From the NCBI GenBank assembly GCA_903927505.1, contig CAIYNF010000164.1, positions 1-36,482 of the forward strand: a stretch of DNA of 36,482 nt. The letters are read 5' to 3'. Each line of letters opens with the position of its first letter. The stretch's first letter is position 1. Positions 6,439 through 13,693 of the stretch are shown here, in pieces. Under the pieces are notes generated by a model. It searched no databases and was not told the DNA's origin. It saw only the letters and a program-made list of their open reading frames with translations. This stretch comes from an uncultured Bacteroidota bacterium (GTDB lineage: Bacteria > Bacteroidota > Bacteroidia > UKL13-3). The position numbers were made by a program, and so were the translations under genes.

Positions 6439-6458
6439 TTCGGACTTTTACATCCGAA
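6439..6458. promoter_or_regulatory. Rrf2-candidate operator, copy 2
   Basis: TTCGGACTTTTACATCCGAA is the second copy of the 20-bp inverted repeat found at 5781-5800. It ends 13 bp before the cytochrome c start codon and overlaps the probable -7/transcription start region. A bound repressor here would block the whole cytochrome c-nosZ operon. Confidence 0.6.
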
Positions 6459-6471
6459 TTAAATTAGTAAA

Positions 6472-6951
6472 ATGAAAAATAAATTATTAATCGGAGCCTC
6501 CATGTTAGCGCTCATTTTTTTAGGTGCTTGTGGAGATGGAAACCCAAATGAAGAAGGAACATCTAACCAAAGTAATCCAGAAGTAAATGCTGCTGAAAGC
6601 AAAACTGAAGACAACAAAGGTCTTGGTAAATTTACCAATGTTGAACTAAGCCATCCACTCGATCAAAAAATGATTGATGCTGGAAAGCAAGTTTACGATG
6701 TTAAATGTGGTTCGTGCCACAGACTAACAAATGAAAAACTTGTTGGCCCAGGATGGAAAGGTGTAACCAGCAGAAGAAAGCCTGAATGGATCATGAATTT
6801 TGCAACAAATGCAGAAGAAATGCTCGCAAAAGATGCCACTGCTATGGCATTATTAGAAGAATGTTTAATACGTATGCCCAATCAAAATTTAAGTGATGAG
6901 GACGCTAGAAATATTTTAGAATTTATGAGAAATAATGACGGAGATAAATAA
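6472..6951 (+). CDS. Mono-haem cytochrome c lipoprotein of the nos operon
   Basis: A 159-residue lipoprotein. Its signal ends in FLGACGDG (lipid Cys about 20), followed by a low-complexity acidic linker to about residue 55 and one class I cytochrome c domain. The haem site is CGSCHRL and the probable axial Met is in the MPNQNLSDEDARNILEFM segment. Small c-type cytochromes often precede clade II nosZ and are thought to carry electrons to the CuA site of NosZ; that role is inferred here. The gap to nosZ is 14 bp, so the two are co-transcribed. The promoter region carries four palindromes, described separately. Confidence 0.88.
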   Translation: MKNKLLIGASMLALIFLGACGDGNPNEEGTSNQSNPEVNAAESKTEDNKGLGKFTNVELSHPLDQKMIDAGKQVYDVKCGSCHRLTNEKLVGPGWKGVTSRRKPEWIMNFATNAEEMLAKDATAMALLEECLIRMPNQNLSDEDARNILEFMRNNDGDK

Positions 6952-6965
6952 ACCAATTTAATTAT

Positions 6966-8951
6966 ATGAGAATTACAATAAAACCGCTAATTGCCATTGC
7001 TATAGTAATGGTTAGCATTTTAGGAACCAGTTGCAAAAACAAAGGTTCAAAATCTGGAAGCGCAAAAGATGCTGCCTCTAAAGTTTATGTTGAACCAGGT
7101 AAATACGATGAGTTTTACAATATTGTATCTGGTGGATTCAGTGGACAAGTTTCTATTTATGGCATTCCCTCAGGGCGCCTATTTAGAGTAATTCCTGTTT
7201 TTTCTGTTAACCCCGAAAGTGGTTATGGCTTTAATGAAGAAACAAAACCAATGTTAAATACTTCTCATGGATTTGTTCCTTGGGACGATTCACATCATAT
7301 TGCACTGTCACTTACAAATGGCACACATGATGGTCGTTGGACATTTATCAATGGTAACAATACGCCACGTATTGCACGTATTGATATGAAAACATTTAGA
7401 ACTGCCGAAATTATTGAAATTCCAAATAGCAGTGGAAACCATAGCTCTCCATTTATTACCCAAAATTCAGAATATGTGGTTGCAGGTACACGTTTTAGCT
7501 ACCCTATGGATGATGACAATAGCAATCCTGATGTTCCAATAAATACCTACAAACAAAATTTTAAGGGAACCGTAAGTTTTATTTCTATCGACCCAAAAGC
7601 AGGTACAATGGGATTAGGTTTTCAACTTCTATTACCAGGCTTTAATTTCGATTTAGCGCGTGCCGGTAAAAAAGCTTCAGGTGACTGGGTTTTCTTCTCT
7701 TGCTATAACACAGAACAAGCAAACACTTTATTAGAAGTGAACGCCTCACAAAAAGACAAAGACTTTATTATGGCCGTTAATTGGAAAAAATGTGAAGAGC
7801 TTGTAAAAGCAGGAAAAGGAACCAAGAAAAAGGTAAAATATGCCCATAATATATATAATGAAGAAACACATTCTGCAAAAAGTGAAATATTAACAGATGT
7901 AACCATGTTGGATTCAAAACAATTTGAAGGTTTGGTTTATTTTATGCCATGTCCTAAATCACCGCATGGTTGCGATGTGGACCCAACTGGCCAATACATT
8001 GTAGGCTCAGGAAAATTAGCTGCAATTATTCCTGTATTCTCATTTGATAAAATGTTAAAAGCCATAGCAGCAAAAACATTTGAAGGCAATTTTGAAGGTA
8101 TTCCTGTTTTAAAATATGATGCAGTTCTTCACGGGGAAGTTAAAAAACCAGGATTAGGCCCATTGCATACAGAATTTGACGACAAAGGAAATGCCTATAC
8201 CTCCTTCTTCGTTTCATCTGAAATAGTAAAATGGAATATTGAAAAATTAGAAGTTCTTGATCGTGTTCCTACCTATTATTCTATTGGACATTTATGTGTA
8301 CCAGGTGGACCAACAACCAAACCATGGGGAAAATATGTAATTGCTTACAACAAAATCACCAAAGACAGGTATTTGCCAACAGGTCCTGAATTAACACAAT
8401 CAGCTCAATTGTATAGCATTGATGGAGATAAAATGAAATTATTACTTGATTTCCCAACCATTGGTGAACCGCATTATGCAGAAGCAATTCCTGCTGAATT
8501 AATTGTAAAAAATAGCACCAAAATGTTCAAAATTGAAAACAACAAACATCCCTATGCCGCTAAAGGAGAAGGAATGGCTAAAGTTGAAAGAAAAGGCAAG
8601 GAAGTACATGTTTGGATGACTTCAATTCGCTCACATTTTACACCAGATAATATTGAAGGAATAAAAATGGGTGATGTGGTTTATTTCCATATCACAAACC
8701 TTGAACAAGATTGGGATGTTCCTCATGGATTTGCTATTAAAGGTGCAAACAATGCAGAACTACTAATTATGCCAGGTGAAACCGCAACACTAAAATGGAC
8801 GCCAGATAGAGTTGGTGTGTTTCCAATGTATTGCACAGACTTCTGCTCTGCCTTACACCAAGAAATGCAAGGATACGTTCGCGTATCACCAGCAAGTTCA
8901 ACAGTACCTATTAGCTTCTCTACTGGTACAAATACCGCAGCTAAAAACTAA
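6966..8951 (+). CDS. nosZ: Nitrous oxide reductase, clade II (Sec/lipoprotein type)
   Basis: Terminal reductase of denitrification, N2O to N2, acting outside the cytoplasmic membrane. All seven candidate CuZ histidines are present: H110, H111 (DSHHIA), H121 (NGTHDGRW), H334 (SPHGCDVD), H401 (PLHTEF), H442 (IGHLCVPGG) and H503 (EPHYAEAIP). The C-terminal cupredoxin domain has H587 (VPHGF) and the CuA motif C623-x3-C627-x3-H631-x2-M634 (YCTDFCSALHQEM). The 661 residues therefore look fully functional. There is no twin-arginine signal. The N-terminus is a Sec signal with a possible lipobox (LGTSCKN), as expected for clade II, so copper is loaded after export. It is followed by a hairpin and then by nosL, nosD, nosF and nosY. 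Confidence 0.97.
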   Translation: MRITIKPLIAIAIVMVSILGTSCKNKGSKSGSAKDAASKVYVEPGKYDEFYNIVSGGFSGQVSIYGIPSGRLFRVIPVFSVNPESGYGFNEETKPMLNTSHGFVPWDDSHHIALSLTNGTHDGRWTFINGNNTPRIARIDMKTFRTAEIIEIPNSSGNHSSPFITQNSEYVVAGTRFSYPMDDDNSNPDVPINTYKQNFKGTVSFISIDPKAGTMGLGFQLLLPGFNFDLARAGKKASGDWVFFSCYNTEQANTLLEVNASQKDKDFIMAVNWKKCEELVKAGKGTKKKVKYAHNIYNEETHSAKSEILTDVTMLDSKQFEGLVYFMPCPKSPHGCDVDPTGQYIVGSGKLAAIIPVFSFDKMLKAIAAKTFEGNFEGIPVLKYDAVLHGEVKKPGLGPLHTEFDDKGNAYTSFFVSSEIVKWNIEKLEVLDRVPTYYSIGHLCVPGGPTTKPWGKYVIAYNKITKDRYLPTGPELTQSAQLYSIDGDKMKLLLDFPTIGEPHYAEAIPAELIVKNSTKMFKIENNKHPYAAKGEGMAKVERKGKEVHVWMTSIRSHFTPDNIEGIKMGDVVYFHITNLEQDWDVPHGFAIKGANNAELLIMPGETATLKWTPDRVGVFPMYCTDFCSALHQEMQGYVRVSPASSTVPISFSTGTNTAAKN

Positions 8952-8960
8952 TTTAATAAT

Positions 8961-8992
8961 GCCCAACAGTTTTATAAATAAAGCTGTTGGGC
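8961..8992 (+). terminator. Intra-operon hairpin after nosZ
   Basis: Arms GCCCAACAG and CTGTTGGGC enclose an AT-rich loop whose ends can also pair. It is followed by TTAAATTTT, a poor U-tract. It could be a partial terminator or a 3' stabiliser that raises nosZ mRNA above the accessory genes. It ends 13 bp before the nosL-fusion ATG. Confidence 0.6.
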
Positions 8993-9005
8993 TTAAATTT
9001 TAACA

Positions 9006-9992
9006 ATGAAATTCAATAAATATTTCCGATTTTTATTAGGTGCCTCTTGCCTTTTAGCTATCTATTCACTCTACCTACCCATATGGGAAATATACCTATG
9101 GGCACCACAATATCCAGAGGGTTTATCTGTTCAGATCTGGCATAATGATGTAAGAGGAGATGTGGATATTATCAATGGACTAAACCATTACATTGGCATG
9201 AAACATATAAAAACAGAAATGTTTCCTGAATTTAAGGTGTTAATTTATCTTATCCTTGCCTTCATAGGTTTTGGTTTCCTAACCGCTTTAATTGGTTCCG
9301 TTAAACTATTAAAAGCATTTCTCATAACATGTGTGCTTGGTGGTATCATTGCCTTGGCAGATTTTTACAGATGGGGATACGATTATGGCCATAACCTAGA
9401 CCCAACTGCTCCCATTCAAGTACCTGGCATGGCCTATCAACCACCAATAATTGGCTATAAAGACTTATTGAATTTTACTGCATTATCAATGCCCTCCAGC
9501 GGAGGATGGCTAATTATTTCAGTTGCTGTAATTGCATTTGTTGCGCTAATTTTCAATTGGCTAAAAAACAAAAAAATGGCAAGCATAGCTCCATTGTTAG
9601 TAGTATTTACATTGCTACAATCATGTCAAAACAATATTCCTAGCATAGCATTTGGAACTGATGATTGCGATTTTTGTAAAATGAAAATAATGGACAAAAA
9701 ATTTGGTATTGCATTTAAAACACCTAAAGGAAAAGTTTTTAAATTTGATGATTTTCATTGCTACCAATCCTATTTAAAAGACCTGCCTACTAATGAAAAG
9801 TCAACCTATGTAGTTTGCTTCGATCAGCCGGGAGAATTAATAGAATCTAAACTTGCAAGTTTCGCAAATGGGGAACAAATTCACAGTCCAATGGGCGGCG
9901 GAATAGCTTTTTTTAAGGACCCAAATAATATAGAAATAAATTTCCCAGCTATCGAAAAGAAAGGGAAATTCGAAGAATTGACAAATGAATAA
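9006..9992 (+). CDS. nosL: Membrane protein-NosL fusion, copper chaperone for NosZ
   Basis: A 328-residue two-part protein. Residues 1-190 hold four predicted membrane helices (about 8-28, 76-99, 101-121, 166-186) with a 45-residue outer loop; I do not recognise the family with certainty. NosB-type membrane proteins of clade II nos clusters are a candidate. Residues 191-328 are a NosL domain: an internal MASIAPLLVVFTLLQSC segment that looks like a complete lipoprotein signal peptide, then DDCDFCKMKIMD (C-x2-C-x-M copper motif), DDFHCYQSYL and SPMGGG. NosL delivers Cu(I) for NosZ maturation. There is no stop between the parts, so this is a fusion or a gene with an internal start at the ATG at 9576. 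It overlaps nosD by 8 bp. Confidence 0.88.
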   Translation: MKFNKYFRFLLGASCLLAIYSLYLPIWEIYLWAPQYPEGLSVQIWHNDVRGDVDIINGLNHYIGMKHIKTEMFPEFKVLIYLILAFIGFGFLTALIGSVKLLKAFLITCVLGGIIALADFYRWGYDYGHNLDPTAPIQVPGMAYQPPIIGYKDLLNFTALSMPSSGGWLIISVAVIAFVALIFNWLKNKKMASIAPLLVVFTLLQSCQNNIPSIAFGTDDCDFCKMKIMDKKFGIAFKTPKGKVFKFDDFHCYQSYLKDLPTNEKSTYVVCFDQPGELIESKLASFANGEQIHSPMGGGIAFFKDPNNIEINFPAIEKKGKFEELTNE

Positions 9993-11220
9993 ATTTTTTC
10001 TATTTATTACTACCCTACTTCTGCTTATTATAAATGCGAATGCAAAGCAAATAGTAGTTAATCCAAATTCCAAGAAACACCCCATTCAAAACGCTCTCTC
10101 TCAAGCAAAAGCATTTGATACAATCATCATTTTAAGTGGAAATTACTTTGAGGGTAATTTAAAAATCACCAAACCAATAACCATCATTGGTAAAAACTAT
10201 CCTTGCCTTTCTGGTGAAAATAAATATGAATTAATTTCCATTGAGGCAAACAATGTTAACATTAAGGGTTTAAAACTAATTAATTCTGGCTACTCAGACT
10301 TAGAAGACATGGCTGCCATAAGAATTTATGGCAATAAGAATATTATCCTATCCAATAATATACTTGAGAATAATTTCTTCGGAATTTACCTAACAAATGC
10401 AAGTTATTGTTTAGTAGAAAACAACAACATTACAGGTCCAGATAGAGATCAAAATAATGTTGGAAATGGCATTCATCTCTGGAAATCAACCCATAACTAC
10501 ATTTTAAAAAACAAAATCAAAAAACACCGCGATGGAATTTATTTTGAATTTGTAAAACACTCCATCATTGCAAATAATTTTAGCGAATGTAACCAACGTT
10601 ATGGCTTACATTTTATGTTTTCAGATTCTGATACCTATTATAAAAACACATTCAAAAACAATGGAGCAGGTGTTGCTGTAATGTATAGCAAAAATGTAGT
10701 TATGCTCAAAAACACCTTTGTTTTAAATTGGGGTAGTTCTGCTTATGGACTGCTGCTAAAGGATATTAGAGACAGTAAAGTGCTAAATAATATATTCAAA
10801 AAAAATACAGTAGGTATATATATGGATGGTTGCAGCAGGTCGCATTTTATAAAAAATAATTTTTTAAACAATGGTTATGCTTTAAGAATGCAAGCAAGTT
10901 GCGACGATAATATTTTTAATTTCAACAACTTTATAACTAATACATTCGAGTACGCAACCAACGGTTTTACCGTATTAAACGAAATAAACTTTAATTACTG
11001 GGATAAATACCAAGGCTATGATTTGGAAAGGGATGGCATTGGCGACCAAGTTTTTCATCCTATGAATATGTTAACAGGAATCATAGAAGAATATCCAAGT
11101 ACCATTTTATTATTGCAGAGTTTCCTTTCAGACTTACTTAATTTACTCGAAAAAGTAATTCCATCTCTTACCCCAGAAAACCTAAGAGACAATTACCCCC
11201 TAATGAAACCAATCTTATGA
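9985..11220 (+). CDS. nosD: NosD, periplasmic beta-helix copper-maturation protein
   Basis: A 411-residue secreted protein with a signal peptide (about 1-20, ending NANA-K). The long run of parallel beta-helix repeats is visible as recurrent N-I-x-x-N-x-F/I patterns (NNILENNFFGIYLTNAS, NNITGP, GIHLWKS, GIYFEF, YGLHFMFS, GIYMDGCSRSH). The C-terminus has the NosD-like NFNYWDKYQGYDLERDGIGD block. NosD works with the NosFY ABC transporter to assemble the CuZ cluster of NosZ. The start overlaps the nosL fusion by 8 bp and its end overlaps nosF by 4 bp (ATGA), so the three are translationally coupled. Confidence 0.95.
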   Translation: MNKFFLFITTLLLLIINANAKQIVVNPNSKKHPIQNALSQAKAFDTIIILSGNYFEGNLKITKPITIIGKNYPCLSGENKYELISIEANNVNIKGLKLINSGYSDLEDMAAIRIYGNKNIILSNNILENNFFGIYLTNASYCLVENNNITGPDRDQNNVGNGIHLWKSTHNYILKNKIKKHRDGIYFEFVKHSIIANNFSECNQRYGLHFMFSDSDTYYKNTFKNNGAGVAVMYSKNVVMLKNTFVLNWGSSAYGLLLKDIRDSKVLNNIFKKNTVGIYMDGCSRSHFIKNNFLNNGYALRMQASCDDNIFNFNNFITNTFEYATNGFTVLNEINFNYWDKYQGYDLERDGIGDQVFHPMNMLTGIIEEYPSTILLLQSFLSDLLNLLEKVIPSLTPENLRDNYPLMKPIL

Positions 11221-11921
11221 TTGAAATAAATAAGCTTTATAAAAGTTACCATAAACATGAGGTCCTTAATGATATCAACCTAAAACTGGAAAAGGGCATG
11301 ATTGCAGGACTAATTGGACAAAATGGAACAGGCAAAACAACCCTCATTAAATGTATTCTGGGATTAACACAATACCAAAAAGGAGATATTCTCATCGACA
11401 ACAAATCCATTCAAATTGGCCCTGAGTACCGTCAAAAAATTGGCTATATGGCTCAAATTGGTAAATACCCAGAAAACATGAGTATTGCCCAACTGTTTTC
11501 AATGATGCATGAAATAAGACAAGTAAATGAAACAGACAACGAACTCTATGAACAGTTTGAAATAAAAAAAATTGAAAGAAAATTACTGGGACAATTAAGT
11601 GGTGGAACAACTCAGAAAGTAAGTGCCGCATTGGCATTTTTATTTAAACCAGAAATTCTAATATTAGACGAACCAACCGCAGGACTAGATCCAATTGCTT
11701 CAGAAATTTTAAAGGATAAGATAAGCAAAGAAAAAGAAAACAAGCTTATCCTTATCACTTCACATATACTTAACGACCTAGATGAAATAGCCTCACACGC
11801 TATTTTTCTGCAAAATGGTAAACTGCTTTTTTTTGAAACAATTCAAGCACTCAAAGCAAAAAGTGGTCACCACAAATTAGGAAAAACCATTGCTGAAATA
11901 ATGAAGGAAAAACAACAATAG
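11217..11921 (+). CDS. nosF: NosF, ABC transporter ATPase
   Basis: ATP-binding subunit of the NosDFY system, cytoplasmic face of the membrane, 234 residues. Walker A is GQNGTGKTT (about 36-44), the signature is LSGGTTQK, Walker B is ILILDEPTAGLDP and the switch His is in LITSH. The signature deviates from LSGGQ as usual for NosF-like proteins. It energises NosD/NosY during CuZ assembly. The ATGA overlap with nosD and a 2-bp gap to nosY show a tight operon. Confidence 0.94.
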   Translation: MIEINKLYKSYHKHEVLNDINLKLEKGMIAGLIGQNGTGKTTLIKCILGLTQYQKGDILIDNKSIQIGPEYRQKIGYMAQIGKYPENMSIAQLFSMMHEIRQVNETDNELYEQFEIKKIERKLLGQLSGGTTQKVSAALAFLFKPEILILDEPTAGLDPIASEILKDKISKEKENKLILITSHILNDLDEIASHAIFLQNGKLLFFETIQALKAKSGHHKLGKTIAEIMKEKQQ

Positions 11922-11923
11922 CT

Positions 11924-12691
11924 ATGATTAAAATTACCAAATACCTCACAATAAGCATCCTCAAAAGTAAATTCATTATTGGATATGGCTTGCTCCTATT
12001 TAGTATATGTATTGGTTTATTTGCAATTAGCAACGACCAAGACAAAGCCATTATTGGAATCAATAATGTGCTACTAATTATTATTCCTATTGTAGTAATG
12101 ATTTACACAGTGAGTCAAATTTACCAATCAACTGATTTTATTAGACTTCTCTTGACCCAACCTATCAAAAGAAAATTTATATTTTTTAGCCAGTTTTTCT
12201 CTTACACAATCGTTTTGGCTTTGATCCAAAGCCTTTCCATTACCTTTTCTTTTATTCTATTCTCAGATGCTTCTTTACTATTTACAGTATTGCTTAATAG
12301 CCTTTTTTTAACCTTTATTTTCAGTGCAATTTCATTTCTAATTGCGTATTCAATAGATGAAAAAGTTAAAGGAATTGGCGTTACTATATTTTTAGGAATT
12401 TACTTTTTAGCTATTTATGATGGCCTATTACTTTTTTTAATTCAAGCTATGAGTGATTACCCTATTGAAAGATTCGGAATCCTTTTGAGCCTCTTCAATC
12501 CTATTGATTTATGTAGGATATTGTTTATTTTCAAAATGGACATCTCCGCATTAATGGGAATAACAGGCGCCATTATGCAAAAAATCATTGGATCGAACCT
12601 CGGTACTATTGTTATATTCATTGTATTGAGCTTGTGGGCTTGTATACCACTTATATTGGCAGGCAGGAAATTCATTAAAAAGGATTATTAA
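11924..12691 (+). CDS. nosY: NosY, ABC transporter permease
   Basis: A 255-residue integral membrane protein with about six hydrophobic helices and an ABC-2-type permease layout. A conserved-looking SQIYQSTDFIRLLLTQPIKRKFIFFSQFFSY segment lies between helices 2 and 3; such TQPI/RxxI segments are typical of NosY. It is the last gene of the tightly packed nos block. A 160-bp gap follows, holding a short palindrome (AGAAATTAATTTCT at 12705-12718) but no convincing terminator, and then a new promoter for the next two genes. Confidence 0.92.
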   Translation: MIKITKYLTISILKSKFIIGYGLLLFSICIGLFAISNDQDKAIIGINNVLLIIIPIVVMIYTVSQIYQSTDFIRLLLTQPIKRKFIFFSQFFSYTIVLALIQSLSITFSFILFSDASLLFTVLLNSLFLTFIFSAISFLIAYSIDEKVKGIGVTIFLGIYFLAIYDGLLLFLIQAMSDYPIERFGILLSLFNPIDLCRILFIFKMDISALMGITGAIMQKIIGSNLGTIVIFIVLSLWACIPLILAGRKFIKKDY

Positions 12692-12802
12692 CGCAACTTA
12701 TACCAGAAATTAATTTCTACAGACCATCCTATAAATAGCATAGAAACAGTAATAAAGTTAAAAATTAATAGGAAGTTTTTTTTTATTACTTGGCTATTTC
12801 GC

Positions 12803-12810
12803 TATTTTTG
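12803..12810 (+). promoter_or_regulatory. -7 promoter box of the lipoprotein-copper receptor pair
   Basis: TATTTTTG matches TAnnTTTG exactly and ends 40 bp before the preferred ATG at 12851. Neither the TGAC-N4-GTCA nor the TTCGGAC motif is seen upstream, so this unit may be controlled differently from the nos operon, or by read-through. Confidence 0.5.
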
Positions 12811-12850
12811 AAATGCAATTCATTTGCAAAATCATTTCCTAACCAATATC

Positions 12851-13693
12851 ATGAGAAAAATATTCTATTTCCTTTGCCTTGGAATTTCATTATTTGAATT
12901 GTCTTCTTGCAAAAAGAATTCAGAGGAACCACCACAATTACCTCCAGTAGTTTTTGCCGAACCAAACACCCCTGAAGGTATGGTAAAAATTGGCACAAGT
13001 TATATCAATGGCGCCAATGCAAAAGCCTATATTTACAGTTATAACAGCCTTTTTGTAGGCTATAACCAATTATTCATAGCCTTGTACGACTCAACAACTG
13101 GCAAACGAATTAACAACGGAACCTTAAATTGCCTTGCACTTAAACATACCGGAAGTGTTGAAAAAGCTTGTCCAAAAGAAATTACAAAAAATACGCTTGA
13201 TTCAAATTTGCTTTACCCCATCAATTTTATTTTTGATGAAGCAAGCTCAACTACTCTTAATTGGGATTTAAATTTCAACTTCTACCAATCAATAGGAAAC
13301 TCATTTAGTGGCAAACTTGACATTTCCGTTGGCAACACAAGTGAACCAAGGGTACTTCATTTCAAAAGTCTAGTTGATTCTCAATCATACGTAATTGCCT
13401 ATATTCCTCCTGTAAAAGTAAAAGTAGGATTAAATGATGCCGAATTTATTATCCACCAAGAAAACAGCAATTACAGTTTTACAGCTGCCGAAAACCTAAC
13501 TACAGTTATTGTATTAAGTATGCCAGCAATGGGACATGGATCGCCAAATAATGTTAGTCCAGTGCATACTCAAAACGGACATTATATGGGTAAAACAAAT
13601 TTCACCATGAGTGGCCTTTGGAAAATCCAATTGAAATTATTCAAAAATGGTATTCTAATTTCAGATCAAGTGATTTTTGATTACACAATTTGA
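12851..13693 (+). CDS. Met/His-rich lipoprotein, possible periplasmic copper-binding protein
   Basis: The ATG at 12851 is preferred over the ORF start at 12824, because it gives a clean lipoprotein signal (MRKIFYFLCLGISLFELSSCKK). The mature protein has about 260 residues and probably two beta-sandwich domains. The second ends MPAMGHGSPNNVSPVHTQ, then NGHYMGKTNFTMSGLWKIQ, resembling YtkA/FixH-like domains in which Met and His cluster near the tip. The position directly before a copper-type TonB receptor, with a 4-bp overlap (TTGA), suggests it hands copper on from that receptor or binds it at the outer membrane. Function is inferred from composition and context; no close family is recognised with certainty. 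Confidence 0.7.
   Translation: MRKIFYFLCLGISLFELSSCKKNSEEPPQLPPVVFAEPNTPEGMVKIGTSYINGANAKAYIYSYNSLFVGYNQLFIALYDSTTGKRINNGTLNCLALKHTGSVEKACPKEITKNTLDSNLLYPINFIFDEASSTTLNWDLNFNFYQSIGNSFSGKLDISVGNTSEPRVLHFKSLVDSQSYVIAYIPPVKVKVGLNDAEFIIHQENSNYSFTAAENLTTVIVLSMPAMGHGSPNNVSPVHTQNGHYMGKTNFTMSGLWKIQLKLFKNGILISDQVIFDYTI

Noticed and set aside
12705-12718. AGAAATTAATTTCT palindrome after nosY as a terminator
   Set aside because: Short AT-only stem with no U-tract on either strand; probably chance.
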